Shown: positions 1-12,010, counted from the stretch's first letter. The stretch: DNA of 64,000 bases from Dryomyza anilis (GCA_951804985.1 OX638133.1:13288501-13352500), one strand, 5' to 3'. Translations and numbers: made by a program. The notes: generated by a model from the sequence alone, not told the origin.

Positions 1-767
1 TTCCGATTACTCTACAATATACAATTTTCCCATCGGATATATGTACAAAACGGGGCGAATCATAAGTTTCGTCTACGGATCATGCCCATCTTAAATATCT
101 GTTAGTAAAAGTATACATTTTATATAAGTTCTTAGTTTCACTGATCAAGTTTCTTTTATTTTTCCATAAACATAATTTTAATAGACAGAGACATTTACTT
201 ATAAATCATGTATCATACGAATGAATTTTGCAAAAACTGTTCATGATATCCAGCCAAGAATAAGTAATCATAATAATTTGGTTTTTATTCATAATATATG
301 ATTTTAGTAAAAATCTATTATTTTGATTAATTGATTAAAATTATGTTTTATGTATAATATATTCATAAGTCATGAGTAATTGGTATTGGTTCTGGAATAC
401 AATTTATGATTTATTATTCATAATTGATGATTAAAATGTCATAGATTGCGCCAAATAAGCCCGAAGCCTGTAAATTGAAAAACAAATTCAAAATATGCGA
501 AACAAAGTGCAAAATATCGTATTTAAAAATATAATAACAAAATTTAAACAATGAAAAAATTCAACACTTACCCTTATTTGTCTGTTAAATTTTACTTTTA
601 TTCTCAAATGACATATGTTTCACTTTATTAACTCACTTAAATGTTCTCTAGACTGGTTTTTCACAACTGGCGTGAAATGTGCATTAATAAAATAAATATG
701 AAACACTAGTGATGAATAAATATTCATATTTTCGTCAGTTATGATTAATTATAAAATTTGTAGTAAA
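1..767. other. AT-rich gene-free stretch
   Basis: I see no coding region, RNA gene or recognisable element. The sequence is strongly AT-rich with many scattered ATTCATAA-type words. Confidence 0.6.
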
Positions 768-1104
768 GGGTTTTTCAATAAGAGCGCTACCATAGTTTTT
801 TTCAAGTGTTTTTCAACAGGGACGCTACAAAAGTAGAGCGACAGGGACAGCAAACGACGCCATATTTCTTGCCACTCTTTTGACATTTCTCTTCAGTAAG
901 GCTCGCCATTTCATGATGGAAAGATATACGAATTCGAATTTCGGTAGTAAATTTTAATAATTTCAACTCGTTGTTGGCTCGTATATCTTTCCATCGTAAA
1001 ATGGCAAACCTTACTGAAGAGAAATGTCAAAAGAGCGGTAAGAAATATGGCGTCGTTTGCTGCCCCTGTCGTTCTACTTTTGTAGCGTCCCTGTTGAAAA
1101 ACCC
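768..1104. mobile_element. Fold-back MITE with GGGTTTTTCAA ends
   Basis: The left end reads GGGTTTTTCAA and the right end TTGAAAAACCC. Inside, the block beginning CAACAGGGACGCTACAAAAG (from about 817) is repeated in reverse complement ending at 1104, running through the CGACGCCATATTTCTT and CATTTCTCTTCAGTAAGG segments. The arms are over 100 bp and surround a centre of about 60 bp. The left side has an extra, diverged copy of the tip. The small open frames on both strands are products of the palindrome. It has no transposase, so I call it non-autonomous. Confidence 0.75.
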
Positions 1105-1327
1105 TTTTTATATAAATCCTATTCATAATAAATACATAGTGATTTACAGTTACTTCTGAATTAACTTTGCAATTTATTTTAGTATTACACAAAATTTATG
1201 AATATAACTCATAAATAATAAAATTAGAAAAAAATATATTATGAACGTCTTATTCATAAATCATAAGTAAAAATTTCGCTTTTATTGTGGGGTATAACAA
1301 AATTAGCAAAACAATTTATTATTAATA

Positions 1328-1622
1328 TAGTTTGGCACTACAGTCCTATTAGAACTTAGGCCGAGCTCTCTCATCATTTTGAGCTGTGCGTGTTACATTT
1401 GTACTCAAAGTGGTGGGACCTACAGTTTATTGCCGAATCCGAACGGCGGGTGAGAGCTTTTCATAGGCAATGTTTTACTCTCGTAGGTTTGCCATTTACT
1501 GCCGAGAGGTAGCGCGGTATAGAAAAATGTTTCTATGGAAAGATGTTGTTAGCCCCAGTCCAGGCTTGAACCGGGGACCTTTCGGCTCGCAGTCCAACGC
1601 ACTAACCATTGAGCTACCGCGG
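1328..1622 (-). mobile_element. tRNA-derived SINE, copy A
   Basis: Read on the minus strand it starts with a tRNA-like head: a GCCGCGGTAGCTCA box A, then GGTTCAAGCCTGG as box B (1560-1572 in complement). An unrelated body follows, ending in an ATT-rich tail next to the sequence AGTTTGGC. At least three close copies (35867, 41159, 49904), a short one (50187) and two diverged ones (24080, 47317) occur in this window. The tRNA-like head is SINE-derived and not a functional tRNA: it lacks a normal acceptor-stem partner. Confidence 0.8.
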
Positions 1623-2768
1623 CTATTTTTTATTACAATTCTTTTAACAAAAAGAAAATAAGATTTTGCGAGCATCTTTTTATTTATATTAATAACAATT
1701 TTCAACTCACCCAACATTTTTGCTATATTTTCTTTTAAGTTCCTTTTAAAAAGTAGAAATCATTAAAATTTAACACTACACCATCACCGTACTTATTTGG
1801 CAACAGCGTTTAGCTAATATTTGCACTTCAACATTTTTATTTAACTCTAGTGACAGCTACTAAGCATGGTTCAAGTGAGAGCAGGTTACTTTATGCGGTT
1901 ACCTGCAGATAAGACACATTAGCCAAGCATCATAATTAAAGCACCTACTTAGGCTAAGGTTAAGAAAACTGGAGCAGCATCTCCAACAACATGGTCTGTT
2001 TGCCTTTTAGCAATTGGGTGGTACCGAGCGAATTGCTTAAGCATGAGGGTGGACTTCGTAAACCTTTCGTATGCCATTCAGTTGACATCGTTTGTTGACG
2101 TTGCTGATGAGCACAAGGTGACTGCAAATGATAAACTAAATGAGGGCGATAAGAGTTAATTAAGAGACGCCTTTAGAAAGAGTGTCATCAAAGAAATACT
2201 AAGGAGTTGCTGTAATGAATATAAGAGAGGGAAAACACGTACAAACAGAATTTTATTTTATATTTTAAAGAAAAACTAAAAATGTAAAATATTTTAGGTA
2301 CTGATATAGTTAATACTTAGATAGAGGACAACATTTAAATATGGTTTAAACTAAAAGACCACAAACCAACTATCAATTCGTTTTCATTATGTAAAACACG
2401 CTGTGACCACGGATTACATGCGGTTTGTATTCATCGTTATTATGAGGATATTTTCCAAATTAATCGATTTGTTATGATTTGGCTGGGAATTTGTAGTGAT
2501 TTGCGGTTTTGCTGCAGACCGAATTAAGATAATTAAGTACAACATTATATTGCATTGGCAGTGACAAACATTTGGAAGTAGCTTAATGCAGGATTTATGA
2601 AAAATAGTAATTATTTAATTAAATGTTATTTTTTTTATTTGTTTACGTTTTAAATGTATTTTTACTCATAACATGAAGAAATATCCAGTGTGCAAATACC
2701 CTGCAATAAGACAATTCAAAACAAGTTGGGAAAGTTAGGTCACATGGGTAAGTTCGGTCACATGGGGC
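1623..2768. other. Gene-free stretch, partly less AT-rich
   Basis: The part from about 1860 to 2230 is richer in G and C than its surroundings, as decayed coding DNA can be, but every frame is broken by stops and I recognise no protein. The remainder is AT-rich and featureless. Confidence 0.5.
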
Positions 2769-3540
2769 GGACTTTTATAGTCGGTCGGGCCCGACTATGG
2801 AATACCCTACACCTTTGGTGGGGATATTAATGTGGGATTTTAATTATGCTGAACCTCCCCACCCTCAGAATATTATTCATATATCAGAAATTTACGTCTT
2901 ATATCCCCATAAATTAAAAAATTTATATAAAAGTATAAAAAAAAACTAATAAAAAAAATAGAAACATATAATAGGGCGGACAACGTCTATATTTAAAATT
3001 TTGAAAGGCTAATATTTCATAGATTTGATTTTAATAATTTACGGATAATTTCACTATGAAAACCCGGGAAATAATGAAAAATAAAAGTGGGCGGAACACG
3101 CCCATTTTTGGACCACATATTTTTAGTTGAATTATAACATTACATTTTAAATTTTATAACTATACCTTCAATACTTTTCGAGTTATTAGTTCCGAAAGAG
3201 TTATATAAAAGTGACTTGTATGGGAGGTGGGCGTGTCCGTTGACCGATTTGGCTCATTTTCAAACTCAGTTCCTACTTTTGGCTAAAATATAATAATACG
3301 AAATTTTATCGCATTCTGATCAGTATTTCTCAAGTTATTCTGTATTCGGACAGCAAGACAGCAAGACGGACAGACAGACGGACAAACAGACGGACAGACA
3401 GACGGACATGGCTAAACGGACTCGGGTAGTGATGCTGATCAAGAATATATATACTTTTTCATACCGGACACGCCTCCTAAGGGGCGTTACAATATATGCA
3501 CAAAGTTAATATACCCTGTACCTCATAGGTGTAGGGTATA
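2769..3540. mobile_element. Dispersed fly repeat with ATACCCTACACCT termini
   Basis: The left terminus ATACCCTACACCT (2802-2814) is matched in inverse by AGGTGTAGGGTAT (3527-3539). Just outside the left end is a small palindrome around TCGGGCCCGA. Inside lie a GACGGACAGACAGACGGACA tract and GATGCTGATCAAGAATATAT, a combination found in a very common dispersed repeat of higher flies. No open frame is present. A second copy is at 48101-48750, a degenerate related copy is near 59476-59850, and a lone end is at 29679 in the PPO copy 3 promoter. Confidence 0.7.
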
Positions 3541-3749
3541 ATTAAAGACCCTTTTCTTTAAATATGCCAATATTTTATAAAGATATTTGTATCTAAACAT
3601 AAAATACATATTTGTAGTATTTTGTAGTCTTTTTTAAAAATAATGATTTACCCAAGTAACCACTCTGTGGCAACTTATGTGGTAGCCACACATTTGCCAT
3701 TAAAGTGTTTGTTCTAAATCATGCGAAATATACTTACTTGCCACCCAAT

Positions 3750-3792
3750 TGCCAGTCAAAAAGCCCCGTGGCGAGGGGCTTTTTGACTGGCA
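3750..3792. repeat. Perfect 18-bp hairpin
   Basis: The arms GCCAGTCAAAAAGCCCC (3751-3767) and GGGGCTTTTTGACTGGC (3775-3791) are exact complements, plus one more outer T-A pair, around the 7-base loop GTGGCGA. It is GC-rich in an AT-rich setting. The purpose is unknown. It could be the tip of an old fold-back transposon. Confidence 0.8.
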
Positions 3793-4915
3793 CACAAATT
3801 ACGAGCCATTAAAGTTGTATATCTTCAAATGTGTATCTTGAGCGGATTAAAATTAAAAATAATAAAAATCCTACGCAGCACGGTGTGCCCAAACGCTATT
3901 AAATCGGGTGAAATTCAGAATTTTCAGAACCACTCAACCCATTTTAAAAATTTAAAAAGTGTTATACAGAGAGAACTTGAGAGAACTTAAGTTTTTAAAT
4001 TTGAGATTTTATCTTTAATGGTTATGGAGATAAAAATCAGTAAAGTTGAGATTTTTTTCATGAAAAAATGTTCAAAAATTGTAAAAAATCCAAAAGTTAT
4101 CCGATTTTTAAAATTTTTTTGTTTATGAAAAGCTTACATTGAGATCTAAAGAAAATGTACGTACTTCAGAAAATATCTTGTTTAGTTTTAATGATATAGA
4201 CTGGAACATGGTTTTTTTAATTTTTAAAGACTTTACTTTACATATTTATATACAGATTGTACATTTTATCATGAAATCAAAATATGTGTATGGGTCTTTT
4301 ATAAGCAATTAACACATAAATCATAAACTGAAAACCGTTTTTAAATATCTCAAGTTCTTTAGTAAATATAAATTTGTAAATTCGATTTTTTTTTATTTTC
4401 CATTTTTTCATTTTTTAGGAAAATTAGACTTTTACGCAAATCTCCGTAAGTATTTTTTTTTCTTCAGTAACATGTACTTTTGTAATATTTTTTGATAGAT
4501 AACAGGGAAAGGATTATCAGTCATTGGTTACATTGAACTATTTTCATAGAAATCATGCCAGAAACATAGTTAAATCTTCGTTTGCATTTCAGTTCCAAAA
4601 TCTCCACGTTATCATTGTAATCTAGAAATGAGTGCCGCAAAAAAGGAGGTAAACATGTTACAGGATTAAAGAAAGCATATAAGTGGTGCATTAGAAATAT
4701 GCACTACCTGAATAAGACAAGTAAATATTTTAGCAGCTGCTTTTCCCAAAGAAAGCAATCTGCTACCTGGTAGTAATCTACATCAATATTGAAGAAATTG
4801 CACCACCAAAGGTATTTCTGTTTTGCAGCTACCCAACAGTATAGATTTGGCATTCGAACAAGTAACGTGCTTTAAAATTATTTTTATTTTATTAATTTAG
4901 AGTTTTTATTACTAA

Positions 4916-5197
4916 ATGGACCTGCCTAAATTATTAAATTTGCCACTGATCTGGCTTGCCATTCTACTGCCATCAATATTTATATTGCTTTTTCTGGTGC
5001 TATTACCGCTGATACTATATGTTGTGTGGTTGCAGTTGGTGCTGCTGCAGAAACTCTACTGGAAACTAAGTGAATTCTGTCATTCAGCTAAATTTAAACA
5101 ATATTTTCGGTAAGTTTACGTTAAAATAATAATAAAAATTCAATTAATATTGTTTTTTTTTTGCAGTTTTGTCGAGTTCAATTTTTGTCCACTTTGA
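4916..5197 (+). CDS. Possible 74-residue membrane protein, two exons
   Basis: I do not recognise this protein. Exon 1 (4916-5109) starts at ATG and encodes MDLPKLLNLP followed by about 35 very hydrophobic residues, enough for one long or two tight membrane spans (roughly residues 9-45). An amphipathic tail ending in KFKQYF follows. A GTAAGT donor at 5110, a polypyrimidine tract and a TTGCAG acceptor at 5161-5166 define a 57-base intron typical of flies. Exon 2 (5167-5197) adds FVEFNFCPL and a TGA. An AATAAA lies at 5248-5253, about 50 bases after the stop. Codon choice in exon 1 looks coding (many CTG and GTG codons in AT-rich DNA). It lies inside a large inverted-repeat element, so it may be captured host sequence or chance. 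I saw no clear promoter. Confidence 0.45.
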
Positions 5198-7026
5198 TTT
5201 ATTCTCTATTGTGCCACTTTTCATTTTTAAACTGTTAATTAATTCATAATAAATGCGAATATATTCTAATGAAAAACTAATTTGTGTTTAATGCGTTATA
5301 TAAAAAATATATATTTTTATTTTCTTAAAGTAAATTTATGCTCTGGCCAAATACAAACTGCTGCTGCCACAACTGGGATCAATAACAATAAATTTGCAAA
5401 ACATAAATTCCGGCATCGTTGTGGCGGCATTCTAAAGTGCAAAAACAATCTCTATGGAATTCGAAAAAGCAAAATAAGAAATGTTCGAAGTTTTCACATT
5501 TCAACGCATTGATACTGCTAAGATTTAGGCAGAAATATGTTGTGCGGTTCAATCTTCAAAAATGTGTAACGCAAAAATTGCCACAGGGCAGGCCATAATA
5601 TTTTGAAGCTATAGCTTAAGATTCTATAAAAGAAAATTAAGCGGCATTTAGTCAATAATTTGAGGGGCCAATGCTCATTTTTTGTTTAAGTTTACTTCAA
5701 AAGAAAATAAATTTGGGCTAATTAAACGCATTCATGTAATTTCAAAGGATGTGTTTTGTGGGACTGAATTTTTATAGTTCAAATAAATAATACTATTTAG
5801 TAATTTAAATAAATAAATTTGAGATTAGTCCAAAAAATAAATATTAATATTGACTTTAAATGCAAATTAAATATTTTGTATGTTTTGAAATTAGAAAATT
5901 AATCTTTCGAAAAAAAAGTATTTTTTTCGAGAATTTTTCGCGAGAATTCAGCACAACATAGAAATATACATGGGCAGAGAAGTCTGAACAAAATTATGTA
6001 TATGTTTTTTTTTTTTTAATAAAATTGTGTGGTTTTTTCACAGAGAAACCGATTACACGACAAGATTCAGCAACCTTTAAGGGTTAAGATGTGAAAATAT
6101 GGACAAGTTGGCAACTCTGGAAGTTCCTTTTCATTTCGAAAGGCTCTTAAAAGGGTCATATTTTCGAATTCGATATGATATTAAGTTCAATTATGCTAAA
6201 TTATACCACAAACTAAAAGATAACTGTTTATTCGTTCGTTTGTAACGCTCAGAAGTAGGCGTTAGTCATATGGCCATTCCACACTAAATCGAACAAAAAA
6301 AAAGTCCAATTTGAGATTTTACCTTTTAGATTTCAAATTTGGGCAACTGATAGAGGATTTTAAGATATGCATTGACCATTTTTTTATATTTTTATCGCCT
6401 ACTACTTCCAGAGAAACAGTGGCTCAAAGTAACAAAAAATAGGCCAAAAATCACTTTTGTATGGTTGTTCATAATTAAATATCTCTGAAACTAGAAATGC
6501 CAGAAACTCACATGAGGGCTCGTTTTAAAGCTAATAAAACAAGCTTTAAGAACAATTAAGTAGTAATTTCTAAACTTGCGTTCCGTTGTCATTATACTTG
6601 AGCTTCAAAATTATTGTCCTATTAAAATTCTGAAAAAAATTGTAAATGTTGTCTGATTCAATAATATATACTAATAAAAAATATATACTAATTTCATGTA
6701 CTTATGACTTATTAAAACATTTTTAGAAATATATATTATAAAGTGAGATATAACGGTTTTAATATAAGTATCTTTAAAAAATTAGTATTTTTGGAAAAAA
6801 ATTCTTTCCTGGATATATACTACGCCGGGTTATAAAATAAATTAGGGATAAAAATACGTAGAAATAACTCAATCTTAAAACTGCTTACTTAAAATTTGAC
6901 TTTGGACTTTGAAAACTTTTCTGAAGGAGGTCAAAGGAAAAAATTAAAAAACTTTAACTTTGACCAGTGTTATCAGATTGGTTAAATAAATTGTGCATAA
7001 TTTTTATTTTTTAAAGTTTCTCAGTA
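5198..7026. other. Interior of the inverted-repeat element, no firm gene
   Basis: An open frame at 5282-5512 begins after a TTTTATTTTCTTAAAG tract and is basic and cysteine-containing, but I recognise no family and it lacks clear splice or promoter signals. The rest is AT-rich with no further frame I can support. Confidence 0.4.
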
Positions 7027-7726
7027 ATGTTATCTATCAAAAAAATATAACAAAAGTACATCTTACTGAAGAAAAAAAATAAGTCAAATTTTCCAAAAAA
7101 ATTAAAAAAAAAATCAATTTTTTTAGTTATATAAATATATTTTTAATTTACAATTTTATATTTACTAAATCACTTGAGATATTTAAAAACAGTTTTCAGT
7201 CTATGATTTATTTGTTTATTTTTTATAAAAATCTCATACAAATATTTTAATTTCATGATAAAATGTTCAATCTATGTAAGAATATGTAAAGTAAAATCTT
7301 CAAAAATGAAAAAAAAAAAATCATGTTCAAGTCTATGTCTTTAAAACTAAACAAGATATTTTCTCAAGTAAGCACATTTTCTTTGGATCTCAATGTAAGC
7401 TTTTCATAAACTAAAGAATTTTAAAAATCGGATAACGTTTGAATTTTTTACAAATTTTAAACGATTTTTCATGAAAAACTATCAACTTTACTGATTTTTA
7501 TCTCTATAACCATTAAAGATACAAAATTCAATTTTAAAACTTAAGTTCTCTCAAGTTCTTTATGTAGAACAGTTTTAAAATTTTTAAAATCGGTTCAGTG
7601 GTTCCGAAAATACTGAATTTCACCCGGTTTATGAGGGTTTGGGCACATTGTGATAATGCCCGATCATGTCATTCGTATAAATTATTTTATTTTAATAAAA
7701 AAAATCCTTCATTTAAATTTTGTAGG

Positions 7727-8199
7727 TTTTTTGATGATTTCGTTTCATTTTATAGGTAACCCTAATCGAATTTGACACTAATAGGGTAAATATGATCACG
7801 ACTAGATCATGTTGTGCACGTCACTGATCTAATTATTACAAGGAAAATATTCAATTATCAGTAGCCGATCATGACCCTATTACAATGTCTACTAGGGAAG
7901 TTATTTGTGTAGAGACTGGAACGCTGATTTCGGATGAAAGATGTCAGTTTTGTCAAACTTGATCTATTTATATGAGATATACCTAATTTTTTGAAGAAAA
8001 TCTGCACACATATCACATTTTTCGATCCAAAGTTTTACGGTATGCCATGATTGAGTACTGATTATTAAATATTTTCCTTTTCATAACCCGACCAAAGACG
8101 TGTATACTGTAAAACACGATCCATTCATGATGATATCTACCCTAATAGTGCCAAAACCGACTGGGGTTACCCGTAAAATGAAACGAAATCGTCAAAAAA
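7727..8199. mobile_element. MITE with inverted GATTTCGTTTCATTTTA ends
   Basis: The left end reads TTTTTTGATGATTTCGTTTC and the right end reads GAAACGAAATCGTCAAAAAA, its complement with one difference. The pairing continues through TATAGGTAACCCTA against a diverged partner, and on to CACTAATAGGGTA against TACCCTAATAGTG, giving arms of roughly 65 bp. There is no coding capacity. I found no certain target-site duplication. Confidence 0.7.
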
Positions 8200-9402
8200 C
8201 GTATGAAATTTCAGTGACGGAATTTTTTGTTTAAATTAAATAAAACATAACGACGACGAAATGAAAAGTCTCAAGAATTTCGAACATTTTTTGCCGAATT
8301 CAATCGTTTTGCTTTATAAGGGGATACATTACCTACTTTTTTAAATATATGGAGAAAGGGAGTTATAAGGTGGTAAATTCAACTTATTTAAATCAGTTTC
8401 TTTTAATTACGAACTTTTTTGTATTGTATTTTGTTATTTTGGAAATTTGACTAAATGATTTTGGTTAAATATTCAAATTAAAATATAGATTTTTTCAAAA
8501 AATGTACTATAAATAAAAAAAAAACGTGCATCATCATGTGGACTCGTGTGTAAACGAAATACGAAATTAATCACTTTGCTCGCAATAGCCCCCGGTGTGC
8601 TGTTAAGTGTCGCACATTATGCAATTGAAGCACGTTCTACAGTTAAATAAATAAATAAACATTTATAATTTTTTTTGTATTGTTTAATTTGTTGTGTATT
8701 TTGGCATCTAGTTTGTTTTTGTCGTTTCTTGCAATATGCATTGTTTGTTTTTGAATTGCCTAATTTGTTTTTGTATTACGAGGATAGCATTATAATTAGG
8801 TATGATTAAAATATAATTATGGTATTTTAAAAAATCGATATCAATAATTTGTGTGAAGGCATGTCATTTTTTAAATATAACATGGTTTTTCGTTTCTATA
8901 TAATTTTCTTGAAACAGGACGTCTAGGAAAAAACCTTAAAACGCATTTGTTCTTGGAATGATGAAATCTATAAAAAGATAGGCCTTATCGTAGTCGATAT
9001 CTTTAATGCGATATCGATAACTCTAAAATCAATACATAAAATTTCGTGTTTTTTCGATTTTTGAGTTAAGCGGACCAATGTATTCATGAAGTAATGAAGT
9101 CTGTGACAGAGATTTTTATTTTTGGATTTTCTAAAGTATTGTAAAAATATATATTGATTGGTTTATTTACAATTCAATACGTTTTTTTTGACGTTTTAAA
9201 ATTAAATTCCCATTGCTTCTAATTATGATTGCATAAAAATACTTTTATAATACAATTTATGTTCAATCGATGCTTTCATAATCATATCAATCAAAAGTGA
9301 ATTCATATATTGATGACGTTATTTCTGGTATACGTAAATTGACGCCACAAATATTAAGAATCAAAATACAAATTGCATTTTTTAACTCCATGAGTAACGC
9401 TG
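8200..9402. other. AT-rich gene-free stretch
   Basis: No frame, RNA gene or repeat family that I recognise. A short GC-richer patch at about 8580-8640 carries no open frame. Confidence 0.5.
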
Positions 9403-9439
9403 TATAAAAACGTCGCCTTATTGCAAATTTCGTTTAGTT
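9403..9439 (+). promoter_or_regulatory. Core promoter of the small secreted-peptide gene
   Basis: TATAAAA at 9403-9409 is followed 33 bases later by TTAGTT (9434-9439), an insect initiator match. Spacing and initiator word are the same as in the PPO promoters of this window. Confidence 0.65.
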
Positions 9440-9495
9440 CTCTTTAAAGTTCGGATTGTTTGGAAGCAATATTAAAAGTTAATTATTATAAAAAA

Positions 9496-9669
9496 ATGTT
9501 TAAATTTTATTGTTTTAATATAATCACAATACAGATATTGTTAATATTTTTGATTATCTGGAATTCAGCTGCCTACTATATTAACGATGATCGATACGTG
9601 CGCAGCAGTCCCATTTTCTACTTGAGTCACAATGCCGGATATGTGCATCCCAGAAAAGATCTACAATAA
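9496..9669 (+). CDS. Small secreted peptide, 57 residues, unknown family
   Basis: I do not recognise the peptide. The first ATG downstream of a TATA/initiator pair is at 9496, preceded by AAAAAA. Residues 1 to about 25 form a signal peptide: a basic and aromatic start (MFKFYC), a hydrophobic core (ILLIFLIIW) and a small-residue cleavage region NSAA. The predicted mature part is about 31 residues, starting YYINDDRYVRSS and ending HPRKDLQ. It is rich in Tyr, Arg and His and has no cysteine. The gene is a single exon and ends at TAA (9667-9669), with AATAAA at 9687-9692. Length and layout suit a secreted immune or signalling peptide of insects, but that role is only inferred. It lies about 5 kb from the first PPO gene, next to a satellite array. 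Confidence 0.65.
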   Translation: MFKFYCFNIITIQILLIFLIIWNSAAYYINDDRYVRSSPIFYLSHNAGYVHPRKDLQ

Positions 9670-9889
9670 ATGGTCTAATGCGGCTGAATAAATTATACAA
9701 AAATCTAAATTGGATACAGTTTTTTTTAAGATACTTTAATATTCATTAATGTGTTGTTCTAAGCAGAAATTAAAATGAAATGTTATAACAAAGTGAATTT
9801 GTTCTTCATTCAAATATTCATTATAGCTTTAATAATATTTTACTACTAATATTTAATTAATTTGAATTTTAGAGGAAATTATAATATAC

Positions 9890-12010
9890 ATTTTAGTAAA
9901 AAATTTAATTTTAAATGAAAAATGGATTTGTCGGTGAAATGTGAAAAATGGAATTTTTTGTGATAAAGAGGATTTTTAGTGAAAAATTTAATCTATATCG
10001 AAAAATTAAATTTTTAGTGAAAATTTTAATTTTAGTAAAAATTTTAATTTTAGTGAAAAATTGAATTTATAGTGAAAAATTGATTTTTTAGTGAAAATTT
10101 GAATTCTTAGTGAAAATTTGAAATTTTTGTGAAAATTTGAATTTTTAGTGAAAATTTGAATTCTTAGTGAAAAATTGAATTTTTGTGAAAATTTGAATTT
10201 TTAGTGAAAAATTGAATTTTTAGTGAAAAATTGATTTTTTAGTTAAAAATTCAGTTTTTAGTGAAAAATTGAATTTTTAGTAAAAAATTGAATTTTTAGT
10301 GAAAAATTGGATTTGTAGTGAAAAATTTAATTTTTAGTGAAAATTTGATTTTTTAGTGAAAAATTGAATTTTTAGTGAAAAATCAAATTACTAGTGAAAA
10401 ATTTAATTTTTAGTGAAAAATTGAATTTTTAGTGAAAAATTGAATTTTTAGTGAAAAATTGAATTTTTAGTGAAAAATTGAATTTTTAGTGAAAAATTGA
10501 ATTTTTAGTGAAAAATTGAATTTTTAGTGAAAAATTGAATTTTTAGTGAAAAATTGAATTTTTAGTGAAAAATCAAATTACTAGTGAAAAATTTAATTTT
10601 TAGTGAAAAATTGAATTTTTAGTGAAAAATTGAATTTTTAGTGAAAAATCAAATTACTAGTGAAAAATTTAATTTTTAGTGAAAAATTGAATTTTTAGTG
10701 AAAAATTGAATTTTTAGTGAAAAATTGATTTTTTAGTGAAAATTTGAATTTTTAGTGAAAATTTGAATTTTTAGTGAAAAATTGAATTATTAGTGAAAAA
10801 TTGAATTTTTAGTGAAAAATCAAATTACTAGTGAAAAATTGAATTTTTAGTGAAAAATTGAATTTTTAGTGAAAAATTGAATTTTTAGTGAAAAATTGAA
10901 TTTTTAGTGAAAAATTGAATTTTTAGTGAAAAATTGAATTTTTAGTGAAAAATTGAATTTTTAGTGAAAAATTGAATTTTTAGTGAAAAATTGAATTTTT
11001 AGTGAAAAATTGAATTTTTAGTGAAAAATTGAATTTTTAGTGAAAAATTGAATTTTTAGTGAAAAATTGAATTTTTAGTGAAAAATTGAATTTTTAGTGA
11101 AAAATTGAATTTTTAGTGAAAAATTGAATTTTTAGTGAAAAATTGAATTTTTAGTGAAAATTTGAATTTTTAGTGAAAATTTGAATTTTTAGTGAAAATT
11201 TGAATTTTTAGTGAAAATTTGAATTTTTAGTGAAAAATTGAATTTTTAGTGAAAAATCAAATTACTAGTGAAAAATTGAATTTTTAGTGAAAAATTGAAT
11301 TTTTAGTGAAAAATTGAATTTTTAGTGAAAAATTGAATTTTTAGTGAAAAATTGAATTTTTAGTGAAAAATTGAATTTTTAGTGAAAAATTGAATTTTTA
11401 GTGAAAAATTGAATTTTTAGTGAAAAATTGAATTTTTAGTGAAAAATTGAATTTTTAGTGAAAAATTGAATTTTTAGTGAAAAATTGAATTTTTAGTGAA
11501 AAATTGAATTTTTAGTGAAAAATTGAATTTTTAGTGAAAAATTGAATTTTTAGTGAAAAATTGAATTTTTAGTGAAAAATTGAATTTTTAGTGAAAAATT
11601 GAATTTTTAGTGAAAATTTGAATTTTTAGTGAAAAATTGAATTTTTAGTGAAAATTTGAATTTTTAGTGAAAATTTGAATTTTTAGTGAAAAATTGAATT
11701 TTTAGTGAAAATTTGAATTTTTAGTGAAAATTTGAATTTTTAGTGAAAATTTGAATTTTTAGTGAAAATTTGAATTTTTAGTGAAAATTTGAATTTTTAG
11801 TGAAAATTTGAATTCTTAGTGAAAAATTGAATTTTTAGTGAAAAATTAAATTATTAGTGAAAAATTGAATTTTTAGTGAAAAATTGAATTTTTAGTGAAA
11901 AATTTAATTTTTAGTGAAAAATTTAATTTTAGTGAAAAACTGAATTTTTCTGTATAAATTAAATATTTAGTAAACATTTAATTTTTAGTTTAAAATTGAA
12001 TTTTAATGAA
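9890..12010. repeat. 19-bp satellite array, about 100 copies
   Basis: The unit GAAAAATTGAATTTTTAGT is repeated head to tail, nearly perfect between about 10400 and 11600 and decaying at both edges. Most of each unit is a small palindrome (AAAAATT G AATTTTT). A variant unit, GAAAAATCAAATTACTAGT, recurs near 10378, 10568, 10646, 10808 and 11245, often followed by a TTTAATTTTTAGT unit, which shows block amplification on top of single-unit expansion. A second variant, GAAAATTTGAATTTTTAGT, is clustered near 11160-11230 and 11600-11815. Confidence 0.95.

Larger units (their letters stand above)
3879..7652. mobile_element. 3.8-kb element with about 626-bp terminal inverted repeats
   Basis: The left end starts CACGGTGTGCCCAAACG and the right end finishes GGGTTTGGGCACATTGTG, its near complement. 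The match continues inward for about 626 bp on each side (3879-4505 against 7027-7652), through the AAGCTTACATTGAGATCT / AGATCTCAATGTAAGCTT-like core and the GATAGATAACA inner ends, with moderate divergence. I find no transposase in the 2.5-kb interior, which instead carries a possible small gene (4916-5197). I see no clear target-site duplication. It is probably a non-autonomous fold-back or composite DNA transposon; the superfamily is undetermined. Confidence 0.7.

Noticed and set aside
1860..2230. GC-richer patch as a decayed gene
   Set aside because: Stops in all frames and no recognisable protein fragment; the composition alone is not enough.
9890..12010. CRISPR-like array or repeated peptide precursor
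   Set aside because: There are no unique spacers, the 19-bp period is not a multiple of three and every frame has stops; it is a satellite in animal DNA.
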